The notes: a model not told the origin generated them from the sequence alone. A DNA stretch of 64,000 nt from Cheiracanthium punctorium (GCA_038373885.1 JAWZYV010013178.1:1-64000), one strand, 5' to 3'. Positions 11,519-24,257 are shown, counted from the first letter of the stretch. Numbers and translations are program-made.

Positions 11519-13084
11519 TTAGATCTCAAACACATCCTCAACAAACTTTTTCAATTCATTTTGAGTGATAGGCTTAGTAAAGATGTCAGCCATATTAGAT
11601 TTACTTCTGATGAAGTTTACTTTAAATTTATCTTTATAAAACAGATCTCTTACAAAAAATGATTTAACATCTATATGTTTAGTTCTATGATTTTCTATCG
11701 GGCTTTTAAGGAAATCAATAGTAGCCTGGTTATCCACAAATAGAGTAGGTTTAGAGTTATATTTGATTAACCCACAATCATTACCCTCTTTTAGAACGTT
11801 ATCTAGCCAGGTGAGTTCTTTGATATTCTCAACCATGGCAAGAAATTCAGCTTCCATAGTGGATAAACTAACTGACTTCTCCTTAAATGTACGCCAAGTT
11901 ATGGGTGCTTTATCTAAACAAATGAACTCTCCCCCCATGGATATTCTGTCGTCTCTATTCGCTGCGAAATCTGCATCCGAGTACCCAATTAAATTCATAT
12001 TTTCACATTTTAGCTTTAATTTGTATGATTTAGTCTTTCTTACGTATCCGAGTAATTTCAACAGTCCGTTCCAATGTTCCATGCCCGGGTCACTCTGGAA
12101 CTGGGAAAAGATATTTACGGCGTAAGAAATGTCGGGTCTCGTGCGGCTAGCTAGAAACGATAGGCATCCTAAGACGCTTCTATATGGGTAGATTTGCATT
12201 TGATATTGTTCACTGTTGGTTTGAGGTGATTGTAATTTACTGTACTGTACGCTTTTTGTGATTGGGAGTGATGAGATTGGTAGTTTAAATTTATCAAATC
12301 TTTTGCAAATTTCGTCAATGTAGGGAATTTGGTGGATTATAAGACCGTTATCAGCCTCTTCAAATTCTACACCGAGTAACCTTTTGGTTTTTCCCAAAAT
12401 TTTTAAATCGAATTTGCTTTGTAGTTTGTTTAAAATTTTCCCTATCTCATCTTCAGTCCTTCCAAAAATGACTATGTCGTCTACATAGACTAAAAGTACA
12501 GCAGAATTGTTAGAGAAGAAAGTACAATTGCACCATTCGAATTTTCCAAGTCCAATTTCTAGCAAAACATTCTTGAGTTCGAAATACCAAGCACGACCGC
12601 TTTGGTGAAGGCCGTATAAAGCGCGTTTTAAGTGACAAACTAAATTTTCCCTACCAGCCCCTACGTACCCTTCAGGTTGTTTCATGTAAACTTCCTCTTC
12701 CAAATTTGCATACAGATACGCACAGGCAACATCGCACTGCACATGTTTCCATTTTAACAAGACCACGAACAGAGAAAAAAACAGCCTAATTAAAGAAAAG
12801 TTTATGACGGGAGAAAAGGTTTCGTCATAGGATTCGCCCTTGACCTGGTTGTATCCTTGTGCCACCAAGCGGGCCTTATATCTCGCGACGTTTCCCTTCT
12901 CATCTCTTTTAATGTTAAATACCCATCTGCACCCCAAAACTTGTTTGCCTGGAGGCAGGCTGGTTAAAACCCAAACTTTTCTATTTCTTAGATTCTGATA
13001 CTCTGTATCCATGGCCTCTTTCCATTTTTCAATTTGTGGGGACCTTAGCATCTGCTTATAGGTACGAGGGACTTCAGGTACTAG
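11519..13084 (-). pseudogene. copia pol: reverse transcriptase and RNase H
   Basis: Copies element RNA to DNA and removes the RNA template. The frame is open from just after the TGA at 13085-13087 to a stop at 11519. RT begins with the copia motif GCRWVFNIKRDEKGN, continues with YKARLVAQGY, and has the catalytic YVDD in LLVYVDDIVIFG. RNase H follows with the Asp-containing GYSDADFAANRDDR, STMEAEF and KHIDVKSFFVRD, ending about 30 residues later as in other copia elements. It is in the same frame as the 13085-13867 segment, so a single in-frame TGA separates it from the upstream pol. No internal ATG start is expected, as it would be part of a polyprotein. Confidence 0.93.
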
Positions 13085-13867
13085 TCAGCTTTTGTTTTTA
13101 ACTTTAACTTCCGCGTTGCTTGGCTTAGGGTTAATGACACCTTGGAAGGAATCCTTTCCTTTAAAACTGAACATACTTTTAGTTACATCATCAAACTTAA
13201 TATTATTCTGTTCGCAGTATTTCTGGATTTCGTTTAAGCTTTTCAGTTTACGCTTCTGACCCTCCTCATGAAAGTAAATATCTGTCCTGGATCCATCCGG
13301 TCGAGGGACGGCGGTTCTTACCCAAATCGCATCTCGAAAAGTAGGAGAGCTAATTGTACTATCATCCATACTTTCATCTGCATCAGATTCTTCATCAGAC
13401 TCTATACTGGGTGTGGGAGAGGAACTCGGGAGACTTTCGTCTTCGACCGATTCTCGACTCTCTTCACCAATTTGAGAAAAACTAGAATCATCTTTGGGCG
13501 CCAGCACCGCTCCACTGTCACTTTCCGAAACTTTTGGAAATGACACGTTACAGGTTTCTATCACCCTTTCCTCCTCCGGGATCCAAATTCTATACCCTTT
13601 GGTACTAAACGCGTACCCAACTAAAATGCCTACTTTGGCTTTCGGGTCAAGTTTTCCTCTCAAGGGTCGAGGAGTACCAACGTAAACTTTTGATCCGAAT
13701 TTTCGAAGGTGTCTTACTGAAGGTTTGATTCCTTTAAACAACTCTATAGGGGTTTTAGACTGTTCTGAATGGCATAACCGGTTCCACACATGAACAAAGA
13801 ATAACACGGCCTCTGGCCAAAAGCTTTTTTTCAAGACCACTTTCTGAGAGAATGGTCCTGGCTCCAT
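13085..13867 (-). pseudogene. copia pol: integrase C-terminus and linker
   Basis: Continues the integrase after the frameshift: FWPEAVLFFVHVWNRL, SKTPIELFKG and GYRIW are typical of copia integrase C-terminal regions. An acidic Ser/Glu-rich linker (roughly residues 105-170) and a basic stretch lead towards RT. It ends at the TGA at 13085-13087; the bases just after it continue the same frame into RT. The upstream junction is the 7-base homopolymer at 13825-13831, where gain or loss of one base separates this frame from gag-integrase. Confidence 0.9.
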
Positions 13868-15728
13868 CTACAACAGTTTGGTTGAGTCGTTCAGCCGATC
13901 CATTTTGCTCGGGCGTGTAAATGTTTGTGTGTTCATGATTTATGCCCTTTTCAGTGCAAAAGTCTTCAAAGTAATTACTGGTAAACTCACCCCCATTGTC
14001 GGTTTTTACAGCTTTAACTTTTAACCCAAGTGATCTTTCGGCACGGGAAACATATCTAGTAAATATGTCAAAAACGTCTGATTTTTCCTTCATAGGATAA
14101 ATGGTCATATATTTAGAGAATTCATCGATAATTGACAGATAGTATCTTTCCCCACGTTTGCCTACCACATTTGATGGACCCCAAACGTCCAAACAGATTA
14201 GATCTAATGGACCTCTCACTTTGCTCCCACTAACGGACTTAAATGATACCCGCCTGTGTTTATTTAATTTGCAAAGTTCACATGAAAATTCTGGGTGTTT
14301 CTTTAGGTTAGGCAAACCTTTAACCGCATTTAGAGTACTAGTTTTTGTGATGAAATCTACACCTGCATGACCGAAACGTGCATGCCATGATTCGAGTTCT
14401 CTCAGGTTATTTTTACTTATTGCATTACAAGCTGGCTTAACGGGACTGGGGTATACGTGGTACAAGCCACGTTCGAGTTTAGCAGAAAATACAAAAAATT
14501 TTTTCTTAAAGACTTTAATCTTTCCATTTCCCCCTACAAATTTAAAACCGTTCTGATCGAGCATGGGGCCTGATAGTAAATTTCTCCTTAATTTTGGAGA
14601 GAAAAAGACATTTTTCAAAACACATTCATTTTTACCGAATTTAAGTTTTACATCCCCTTTTCCATTAATTGGAAACTCTAGATCCTCCAGAGCGAGCACC
14701 ATATTCTCATTCTCAACAGTCACAAAATTAGAGAAGATGCTGCGATCATTACAGAAATGGTGGCTGGCGGCCGAATCCAAAATCCACGTATGGTTGTCAA
14801 CATTACAATTTAGATTGGCCTCTGCCACAAAAAAACTTAAATTGTTACCTTTAATGGTCTTGGGGATAGTGTTCTTATTCGACTGGTTACCTGGGTTCTG
14901 GCGTCTACCTCGGGACCTTTGCCGCTCGGTTTCTGTTGGGCTGGATGTTGATTTGGAGACTCTGCACGCACCCGGACTATGAGATCTGTTCCTGGGACGA
15001 CTCGGAGACCTTGGACGGACACGACAGTTCCTTTGGAAATGTCCCAGACGACCGCACCGGAAACACCTTGCCTGGTTTCCCTGGACACTAAAGGCTTCCT
15101 TCGTTGACGTCTTTCTATCGGAGTCACGGAGGTTTAGTCGAGTCTCTTCAGCCACAACTTCCAAGACGATATCTTTAAACACAAATCTTTCACTGTCCCA
15201 TCGTAGAACACTTTGGATAATTGAATCAAATTTTGACGGCAGATTTCTGAGAAATTGGTATGACAGAAAAACTTCATCGAGAGATTTTCCGCTGTCCTTG
15301 AGCTGGTTTGCTAAGCTCTGGATCCGTGAGGCAAAAAGATTGACGTTCTCATTCGGCTGAATTCTACTTTGCATCAATTCACTAAAGATCTGCATATGAT
15401 GACTGCGGTTGTCGGGCTTGAAATTTTTTCTTAACAGGTCCCAAACTTCACACGGGTCATCTAAATCACCGATGATTTGTCGGAAATCACTGTGCACATT
15501 GAGGTACAGCATAGATAATGCAAGCCTTTTTCGGACGTTAAATGCCTCCACATCCTTTTCTGTGACAGCGCCCTCTTTGATTACCGGGCTTTTCTCCCTA
15601 CCGCACACAATTTCATAGCAATTTTTCTCCAAGAGTAGGAACTTCATATCAACACACCATGAGGAGTAATTTGTAGCATTTAACTTCTCGGTTTGGTAGA
15701 AAGTTGAGATCCCTGGTGAATTAGCCAT
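13755..15728 (-). pseudogene. copia gag, protease and integrase core
   Basis: Structural protein plus processing and integration domains. The start is placed at 15728 (MANSPGIS); upstream in-frame codons to 15797 are lysine/phenylalanine-rich leader translation. Order: copia gag domain with WCVDMKFLLLEKN and DDPCEVWDLL (residues about 10-200), zinc knuckle CFRCGRLGHFQRNC (about 225), protease with DSAASHH, GAG-pre/zinc-binding region with WHARFGH and CELC, integrase core with Asp in LDVWGP, Asp in VKTDNGGEF and Glu in YTPEQNGSAERLN. The frame runs off at 13755 after a one-base slip in a 7-base A run (sense strand) near 13828. Because LTRs are near identical, the slip could be a sequencing or assembly error. 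Confidence 0.93.
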
Positions 15729-15829
15729 CTTTCTCAAAAATTTCAAAAGTTCTAAGTTTCGAAGAAATGTACTAAATTTCAACTTCAAAAATGTCAAATT
15801 TCAGACAAAAATTTCCAAGGGTTAACTTC

Positions 15830-16035
15830 AAAAAAAAACTCTCAATTTTTAAACTTCAAAAGCATCAAAAATTTCAGCATCAAACTTCAAAATTTCAGCT
15901 TTAAACTTCAAAAATTTCGACTTTAAACTTCAAAATCGTCAAAAATTTCAACTTTAAACTTCAAAAATTTCGACTTTAAACTTCAAAATCGTCAAAAATT
16001 TCAACTTTAAACTTCAAATTGAACTTAAATTCAGA
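15830..16035 (-). repeat. tandem repeats in copia leader
   Basis: Plus-strand units around CAAAAATTTCAACTTTAAA recur with small variations about seven times between the gag start and the primer-binding site. On the sense strand they make an AT-rich 5' leader. Confidence 0.8.
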
Positions 16036-16195
16036 ATCATCTCTAATTTCAGGATAAACATCGAAGTCTTCCGGAGATTTCAGGGCAAGCTTTAAACCTC
16101 TTTAAAGAATTTCTTCAAATATTACAGTTGCCCCTCCATCTCGGCACTGGGGGTTTCCATTCAATATCTTCAGTCACGGGCTTTCACTCTACAAC

Positions 16196-16210
16196 GCAAG
16201 CCCATAACCC
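16196..16210 (-). promoter_or_regulatory. primer-binding site, initiator-Met tRNA anticodon type
   Basis: Four bases inside the 5' LTR the sense strand reads GGGTTATGGGCTTGCG. GGGTTATGGGC is complementary to the anticodon stem-loop of initiator tRNA-Met, the half-tRNA priming known for Drosophila copia. The same core is present in the copia at 54.03 kb. Confidence 0.75.
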
Positions 16211-16214
16211 TTAT

Positions 16215-17436
16215 TGTTCCCGCAAGTGCCGACAATCCAGGTTAAATTTGGGAATGACAACACCCGGGAAACAAAATTGGTGTTGAGAAGTGATTGGCCA
16301 TGAGTGAAGAGTGTTATGGAAACAAGGATAGCAACTGAATTGAGAGACATCTACTTTTATTTATAGCAGTCTGGCACAGAAATGTATCACAGTCAGAAAT
16401 TACTTGTAAAACAGGATTTCATTGCAAGAGAACTATTAAATATCACAGCTATGCTTTATCACAGTTAGGCACAGAAAAATATCACAGTCTGAAGAAACTC
16501 ATAAGTACTGGCAAAAAATGGTCTAATGAATTTAAACATTACAAGCCGTTTAGATTTCAATTTCAAAAGCTGCTTTACCTTGAAAAGAACAAGTCCACAG
16601 GGAGAACTTCAGATCCTTAAATTACGATGAAACACGATGTTCTATATGACGGCACTTCAAACAGAAATTCTAACTTCTATTTCACTTTAAAAGCAGGCAA
16701 AAAAATCGGCATTAAATGTTGATTAAAAACGTACTGTCATTTTAAAGATTAAATAGAAGCAGGTTTAGCTGGCTAAAATATAACATGTCTGGAGCTTAAA
16801 GAGCATTACCGCTCGCCAAAAACGTCGGTCAACTGTTAATACAGCCTGACTGTCTAATTGCTTAACGGCGACGATCGGCCTAACTGCCTCGACTGCTGTC
16901 GACCTGCTATCGGTCTGCTTAACTGCCCATCTGCTTATCTGCTTATCTGCTTATCTGCCTCGATTACGGCGAAAGCCCCCTCCTTTTATCTGTCACTGCC
17001 GACTGCGCATCTCATTTCTGAGTTGTTCTCCGGCTGCGCGGTTGAACGGCGTTTACCGGGCTTCGGGAGCGCATCGGCGATTGGATGAACAGTTTTCTCC
17101 GGGCGATACTCACTTCGCCAACCAACCATTACGCCCGTCCAAGATGGCGACTGTTGACGAACTAGAGATCGGAGCCGTGCGTCTTAAACGATTGTTGACG
17201 CAAGCCGCGGTTAAAGCGAGGTTTAAATTTAACAAAATGTTATTAAGTTTATTTAGCATTTGAATTAAACTGCTTGGCTTTAGGAGTTTATTTAATTAGC
17301 TTTAAGTTGTTGAAATTTTATCTTAACCTTTTATTGTGGCGCTTAGAGTTGGAGAGTTTCACAATTCAGGTAAGTCAAAAATTAAGTACACATAAGAGTT
17401 GGGATATTTATTGTTCACAAATAACCATTGGGAACA
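16215..17436 (-). repeat. copia 5' LTR
   Basis: 1222-bp partner of the 9265-10494 LTR, starting TGTTCCCGCA and ending TTGGGAACA. It has one CTGCTTAT unit fewer; no other difference was noticed on reading. It would contain the element promoter. Confidence 0.95.
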
Positions 17437-17965
17437 TTTCTCGCTTTTGAACCGTTGGCATTTATCATCTTCCTCTGCAAACCACAGATGGAACAGATGA
17501 AACAATTAATTCGCGACAACTCCATTACGCCGCGGAAGTTTTTATAAGAAGTAAGAAGCCCCAGCTCTGGAATTTTTCGCATAGTTGGTAAAATAATCAG
17601 CCTATACACTCCAACTTGCCTAATATACTTGAAAGGTTGATATATTCACTTTCTAAAAATATATATAATTTCCGCGGCGTAATGGAGTTGTCGCGAATTA
17701 ATTGTTTCATCTGTTCCATCTGTGGTTTGCACAGGAAGATGATAAATGCCAACGGTTCAAAAGCGAGAAATTTCATCTGGGAATCGTCCCAGAGTAGCTC
17801 AGTGGTAGAGCACCCGCACGTTAAGCGGTAGTCCTGGGTTCGAGCTCCAGCTCTGGAATTTTTCGCATAGTTGGTAAAATAATCAGCCTATACACTCCAA
17901 CTTGCCTAATATACTTGAAAGGTTGATATATTCACTTTCTAAAAATATATATAATTTCCGGGTTT
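17437..17965. repeat. tRNA-like SINE array, right part, with inversion
   Basis: After TSD TTTCT (17437-17441) the interrupted minus-strand SINE unit continues to about 17540. The order then flips to plus-strand units, including a truncated tRNA 3' end at 17558-17573 and a full head at 17788-17858. The array is thus head-to-head around 17545. Confidence 0.75.
17788..17858 (+). tRNA. tRNA-like SINE head, third copy
   Basis: Same 71-nt cloverleaf as 8889-8959 with one T-stem mismatch (CTGGG against TCCAG). Anticodon loop ACGTTAA again has C33. Interpreted as SINE-derived. Confidence 0.6.
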
Positions 17966-18596
17966 TTTATTTTAATCCAGGTTTTTTTTTTTTTTTTTAT
18001 CCTTTTATAATTACATGCTACATATTTATACATAAAATTTTTTGTAAGATGTTGAAATAAAAATTAATATTTCTTCTGAAAATAATTAAAACAAAGTAAA
18101 TAAACAATTGTTGCCATACTTATGTGGACATTGAAATCATTCAATTTTAATATTTTATTTAGAGATAGTATTTTTTTATATTTAGTATCTTCTTACATAA
18201 TACGCTAATGTATGCGGTACCAAAATTGAAGATATTTTTATGCTGGGAGCAGCAACAACTAGATGTAAACATTAGCGCAATAGCAATAACACACACGCAA
18301 AAATCCAAATTAACAGGTCAATGACGTCAAGTGAAGCAGGCATATTCGTTACTGGTTACGTATATCACGCAGTAGCTAGATTACAAAATAACAATGCATA
18401 CGCGAAAAAGCAAAATCTGTCTGACCTTTTTACTTCACGTTTATCGCACATTTAAAAAAAAAAAAAAAAATGCTTTGGAGTGGGCTGAAGCATACTTTAA
18501 GCCATTTCCTGTGTCCATACACGAAAAAGCAAAATGTTTCTGTTTGGTTTGATTATGGCAATGCTACTCTAGGACGATCTGCCAAGGATTGGGGGG
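17966..18596. other. AT-rich non-coding stretch
   Basis: Poly-T at about 17980-17998 and poly-A at 18453-18469. No ORF, RNA or repeat family recognised apart from CCGGGTTTTTTAT at the left edge, which echoes 8823. Confidence 0.5.
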
Positions 18597-18775
18597 GGGG
18601 TGCCTTAGTAAGAGGCCTTTCTAAGGGGTTCTAATGTGTATTCACGTTACATCTGGAGAAAAAAAACCTACAAAAACTCCAGACTGTAGATCGACAGCCG
18701 CGCGATGGGCCCGAACCTTGGACTTTCAGCCGTCTATCGTGTTCAGTGTCTTATCTACTCGGCCAAGATTAAATC
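18597..18775 (-). repeat. tRNA-derived SINE
   Basis: On the minus strand: head with A box TGGCCGAGTAG and B box GGTTCGGGCCC, then a body with CTCCAGATGTAACGTGAATA and the conserved core ACCCCTTAGAAAGGCCTC, ending at a C-run. This is the fullest copy of the SINE core family seen here. Confidence 0.75.
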
Positions 18776-19141
18776 CCAATGGGATTTTAAAACTTGGTTT
18801 AATGTTCAAAATGCACACTCTGTCGTATACACACTTTAGTCTTAGTTATCAAGATTTAAAAACTTTTTAAAAAATATTTAATTTCTTCAAAAGGGCTTTT
18901 TATTTCAACATTTTTATTTTTTCAAATCACTTTTTCTGTGCATTTTTCAAATTATTTGGAAGAAGGGTAAAAATTTTCCGTGTGTGTGTGGGGGGGGGGG
19001 GATTTTTCAGGTAGTACTGTCCCTTAACGCACCTCCTGGCTATGAGCCCGGACGTTGGTAGCATAGGGCAAGGTGGAACTTGACCCCTATGCCTTTTTGT
19101 ATAACGTTTGTCTTCCTACTTTTTTATTCTTTCCAACATGA

Positions 19142-19400
19142 TAATCGCCCGCTTAGTGGCCGAGCGTATAGCGCTCTGAACTGGGAGATGGAAGATGCCT
19201 GGTTCAAATCCAGGTCGTTTCCATGACCTAACCATAGATATAATACACTGATAGATATTATTTCTATGGACCTAACCGTTCGGAGTTTCCCGTGGTTTCA
19301 TCCAAAACTTAGCGTAAGTATGGGTTAGGACCCCTTAGAAAGACTTCCACGGAGGGCATCCCCCCTACAGGTCTAGATCTCAAGCGCAGATAATTGGCCT
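19142..19400 (+). repeat. tRNA-derived SINE, different head
   Basis: Head CGCTTAGTGGCCGAGCG with a B box GGTTCAAATCC, then GTAAGTATGGGTTAGG and the shared core ACCCCTTAGAAAGACTTCC. The core matches the SINEs at 18.6, 25.7 and 43.4 kb, but the tRNA-like head is unrelated to that at 17788. Confidence 0.7.
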
Positions 19401-21349
19401 ATTTTCCAAACAAACAAACCAATATGATAATTGGCATGTATGTTGCCGCACCCAAAAGAAAATAATGGCTAAGGCATCGGCCTTTCTGAATGCTCTTAAC
19501 TGCTTTTGATCAAATTAGTTAAACATTTTCAAAATTAATTTTCATTACAATTCTTCAAGCAGATTCAGACAGCCAAAAAGTAAATGTACTGGATTTTTTG
19601 CTATCGCTGAGATTAATGACCAATACGGTATTGGAAAATACCCGTGCACAACAGAACCAAAGATATGGTTAGCATAATCAGTCGAGTTAAAACATTTTTT
19701 TTCTCACTTGACCATCAGTCATTCGGCGCTACTAAGGCTCGATATACTGGTCACTTTATTATAGAGACACCTAATAGGTAGACTATTGAGCTGATAAAAC
19801 GACACCGGAAAACTAGGCCACGGTCTAGGGCACCCAAAATTTTAGGGGTGACAAGAGTACTCCATCAAAATTATTTTTGGTAGCATAGGTCATCAATTAA
19901 AAAATATCAAGGTATAAAAACCGGAAAGATAAATCACATCGAATTGATCGAAAGATAAATCACATCGAACATTGAGCATGCTGCCCTCCCCCAAATCTGA
20001 ACTAGGCCCTACCCTTAACGTCATAGTTTTTCTTGAATATTAATGTGCAAGTATATATTTCGAGAGTCTACATCCCATCCCATCCCCACCCCCTTCAACA
20101 CACACACACACACACACTCACACACTCACAAAACTTGAAAGATAATAAATTTGATTAAAAAAATTTTTTTTTACTATAAATAGAGTAATAAATTTTATTT
20201 TATAATAAAGATAATGTGTTTGGATTTTAAAGTATTTATGAACTTAAAAATAAAAAAGATAATAAAACTACTCTTTTTTTTAGATTAGTTTTATCCCCGG
20301 TCAGTTTTCAATGACTTAAATCACCTTTTGTAAATTGTGTCACTTTCATGTTTTATTAATTTTCACAGTAACAAGACAAATTAAAAAATTTTTGATTAAA
20401 AAGAAACTAATCTTTTAAATCATTTTTACTTTTTCTAACAGGTAATTCGGCTTAGCTGTAAAATTGTATCTGAAAATTATTTTATTTTTAATGATGTGTA
20501 TCACTTTAAATGCTTTTTAAATATCTTAAGCATTTCATTTCATTTATTTGACAGCATTTTAAGAGCTTCCAGATAAATCACCATACTTTTTATCCATTTT
20601 TGCAAGACCCCCCCCCCCCACGCACACAAATAAATAAATAAATAAAGTTAAAAAAACTCTTCTGAACTATAGTTTTGTTATAATTACTTCTATTTGTATC
20701 AAAATACAACAGAATTTTACAGTGTAAAATGATTCATGCCTATAATACATGTTCTGTTGTAGATTAGGCATCAACATAATTTCTTTTTCATTTTTAAACA
20801 AACAAGCTTTTCATCTTGAAAATAATCAATTAAAGAAATACTTAAACTCGTTACATAACTTAATTCATTAAATTCATTATAATTTGTCAATTATTTTATT
20901 TGTTTGCTATGTTGAACAAGAACTAGAATTGATGATCTAGAATCGGCCCAACAGATTTAACGCGCACATTTATCTTGTGTACATGCTTTTCTTAGATCCA
21001 TAGTCAAATTTCCTATCAATGGCCTGTATTTACCTCAAATTAATATTAATTAAAATCTGTTTTTATTAGTTCCCAACCAAATGCGATAATCTAAATAAAT
21101 AAAATAAACAGTTTTGTTTGTTTGTTTGTCAGTTTGTATGTATGCTCATTCGCTATGAGGGCCAAGACTGTTTGTCGGTTCTGGACTAAATTTAGCGCAC
21201 TGGACAATTGATTTCTAACCAACTACGGCTTATTATTACTGGTTTATTTTTATAAGTGCAAGATTTTATTCTGATTCATAGCAATTTATCTTGTTAGCTT
21301 TTAGGTCTTAAATAATAATTATTAGAATAATGAATAATTTATAAGTATA
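19401..21349. other. AT-rich non-coding stretch
   Basis: No gene supported. It contains CA-repeat sequence at 20096-20130, a C-run followed by AAATA repeats at 20607-20645 and a GTTT repeat at 21112-21130. The last is followed by sequence (CTGGACTAAATTTAGCGCAC) reminiscent of the 39.3-kb tandem repeats. Confidence 0.5.
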
Positions 21350-22079
21350 CAGTTGTGGCCACAATTGTGGACATTTCTAGAAACTTTTTTTTTCTAAGTT
21401 CGTATGCGTATAAAAAAATATTATGTTCCACAAAATGCAAACTCTTTTACATCATTTTAGAGATAATTTAATAGCGATTTCAATTCAAAAAACAAAATTA
21501 AAATATTTGTAGTACAAAAGAAGTTAAACAGAGATAATTATCGAGATGCATTAGATATTGAAGATTGCAGTGAGTTATCAGCAGTTCGTAGGGTAGCCTT
21601 AATTTTTTATTACAGCTTGGCATCGATGTTTTATTGAGCTGACGAGAGATTATTCAAGCTCAGAAAAGTAACAGTGATTGACTTGGAAAGTTAGAAATTA
21701 CAATTCACTTCATCACTGTATTTGTTTTTCAGATTAAAGTTATTATAACTTTTACTCTAGTGCACATATTTAACCCTTTCGCATTCAATCCGGCTGTAAC
21801 GGCTCTAAAAGCACACTCCCAGAGCCGGCCCAGTGTCTGAAGAATGCTGCTTTCCCCCCCCCCAAGCCGTGCAACATCCATTACAAGTGTCAAGAGCAGA
21901 AAATTCCTTTCTTGTGTTTGCTATTGTTACCTGGCCCCCTTTTTATTTGGGTGATCAGCTGTTTTTACGAACAGGTGCTTTGCTTTGCAAGTACAGCGTT
22001 AACCAGACTACGGTTTCTTGCTTCTCTGATTAGAGTGAAAATTAGTTAAAACTTTATTTATTTGTTATCAAGATAGGAA

Positions 22080-23766
22080 GTAGAAGACGGGGTTTAACCC
22101 AAGAAGAAATTTGCGAAATTTTATTCAATGATACTGATGAATCGGACATTGATTTAGACGAAAATGATGGCTGGGAAGAAAATGATGCTAGTGAAAATGT
22201 TCCTGATACCTCTGTAATGGATAATTTGCCTGATGAAGAAGCAGAAAATTTATCTGACGATCTTCAATCGGAAGAAATTAGTTGGACAGAAAATATTGAT
22301 AATGACAAAATCATTTTTTCTGAACATTCCAGTAACTCGGGACCTGTGCATGATTTGCCAGTGGGGGCTGATACGTTGGATTTTTTAAAACTGTTTTTGA
22401 AGGACGAAATGATTGAGAGCATGAAAGAGAATACAAACAAATATGCGGAATTTTGCTTCAAAACTAAAGGATCCAAGGTGAACTCTTGGACACCAATTAT
22501 TGATACAAAGGAAATATGGGCATTTTTCACAGTACTTTTAATAATGAGTATTAACCACCTGCCAAGAATATCAGATTACTGGTCTACAAATCCCATATTA
22601 GGAAATAGCATTGTGAAAAAAAATATGAGCAAAAATAGATTTTATTTAATCAGGCATTATTTTCATATTTCTGATAGAGAATGTGAAATTAAAAGAAATG
22701 AAGAAAATTTCAGCTTCCCCCAAAAAGTCGAACCTTTTTTATCAGCACTGAAATGTAAATTTCAAGAACATTTCAATCCATACAAGCAATTGTCAGTTGA
22801 TGAAGCCCTTGTAAAGTTTAAAGGTAGACTTGGGATTGTTCAATACATGCCACTGAAACCCGACAAACGTGGACGCTATGTACTTCACATTTAGGGTACA
22901 CTGTCAATTTTGAATTATACTGTGGAAAAAATGACAGTATTCAATGCTCAGGAAAAGGCCTTGGAAATGGCGTTGTTTCACACTTATTAAAGTGTTTAAA
23001 GAGCAAATACCATGAAATTTATTTTGATAGATTTTTTAGTAGTCCGAATTTGATGAAAGATTTGTACAAGCAAAATTTATATGCATGTGGTACTGTTACA
23101 ACAAACAGAAAAAATCTACCCAAAGAAATTACCAGCAGTAAATTGATAGAAAGCCACACAAGCCGATCAATGCAGTGCGTTAAGATTCCTAATCTCCTTT
23201 GCACGACTTGGCTTGATAAAAAGCAAATCTTTATGCTTTCTACTAATTCTAAAAACGAAATGTGCAAAGTTACGCGAAGGAAAGGCACAGGAAAAAATTG
23301 TGTATCATGTCTTTTGTCTTTCTCGAAATATAATAAGTATATGGGAGGCGTGGATTTAGCGGATCAGAAACGCAAATACTACACAGTAATGAGAAAATCC
23401 TCGAAATGGTGGATGTACCTTTTCTCATTCCTGTTTGATACAGCAGTAAATAATGCTTTTATTGTTTATGTAACAACAAATTCTCCATCACCAAAGAAGC
23501 AGATATCTTTGTATGATTTTAAATTAAAATTGATAGAAGATCTATCAAATGATGTTGTAAGTGAGAAACGTAAGAGAACACATGCATCTGTTTCATTTTC
23601 CCCAGCACATGACCACAAAAGACAGAAAATAGTTGGTCGAAAACGTACGTGTGCCTTTTGCCGACAGAATGGCAATAAAACCATTTCAGGGAGGCAAATA
23701 GAAAGCTCATGGGAGTGTATAACATGCAAAATATGTTTATGTAAAAACTGTTTTAATGACAGTTGA
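22080..23766 (+). pseudogene. piggyBac transposase with one frameshift
   Basis: DDE/D transposase of the enclosing piggyBac element. The N-terminal acidic region (GLTQEEICEILFND) is open from 22076, but the probable start reads ATA; the first in-frame ATG is at 22217. Catalytic Asp residues are visible in LSVDEALVKFKG, YFDRFFSSP and GGVDLADQ. The C-terminus carries a Cys-rich zinc-binding domain (CAFCRQNG, CITCKICLCKNC) that binds the element ends in this family. The frame breaks near 22890 just after KPDKRG; the downstream frame resumes with YTVNFELYCGK before the next ATG at 23050. Length and domain order are otherwise full. Inactive as read, unless the break is a sequencing error. Confidence 0.92.
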
Positions 23767-23965
23767 GAAAGCATTCTTTTTCCAGTTTTTTTTTCACAAA
23801 ATGTAAGAAGAATGAAATTTCTAATTAAAAAAAAAAGAAAGAAAGTATGTCCATTTTAGGACAAAATATTGCCCAATGACGAAAATTATAAGCTTTTTAT
23901 GCTATAAGCTTACTCTGAGGGTAACAAAACAAACCAATTTTTTTTTGTTTTCTTTTATAATTATT

Positions 23966-24116
23966 ATACACTGGAACTTTCCAAGTAGGACACTTCTCTA
24001 GGAAACAGAACGTGTCCATAATACAGAAGCATACCTCTATAAACTGGACACATCTGAAACTTAGACACTTTTTAGGGAACCACAGGTGTCCAACATATGA
24101 AGTTTTCACTGTATAT
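23966..24116. mobile_element. pogo/Tigger-like MITE
   Basis: About 150 bp bounded by TA-flanked inverted ends: TACACTGGAACTTTCC on the left and, inverted, TACAGTGAAAACTTCATATG on the right. GTGTCC/GGACAC motifs repeat inside. It lies in the 3' region of the piggyBac element. Confidence 0.5.
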
Positions 24117-24257
24117 GAATAATAATAATCGGTGAAAAGTAAACAAATTAATACAGTTGGCATGTATAGAAGCCAGTATTTACAAGATCTGAAGAATTGC
24201 CCTTCAAAATGAATTGTAAAGTCGTCCACATTATAAAAGGAATCCGCATAAAATTAA

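Larger units (their letters stand above)
9265..17436 (-). mobile_element. full-length young Ty1/copia retrotransposon
   Basis: 8.2-kb element in minus orientation: 5' LTR on the right (16215-17436), primer-binding site, leader with tandem repeats, gag-protease-integrase-RT-RNase H in copia order, a 1-kb non-coding 3' region, polypurine tract and 3' LTR (9265-10494). The two LTRs look nearly identical apart from one 8-bp CTGCTTAT unit. With the clean TTTCT duplication this indicates a recent insertion. Pol is broken once by a homopolymer frameshift and once by a stop. Confidence 0.95.
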
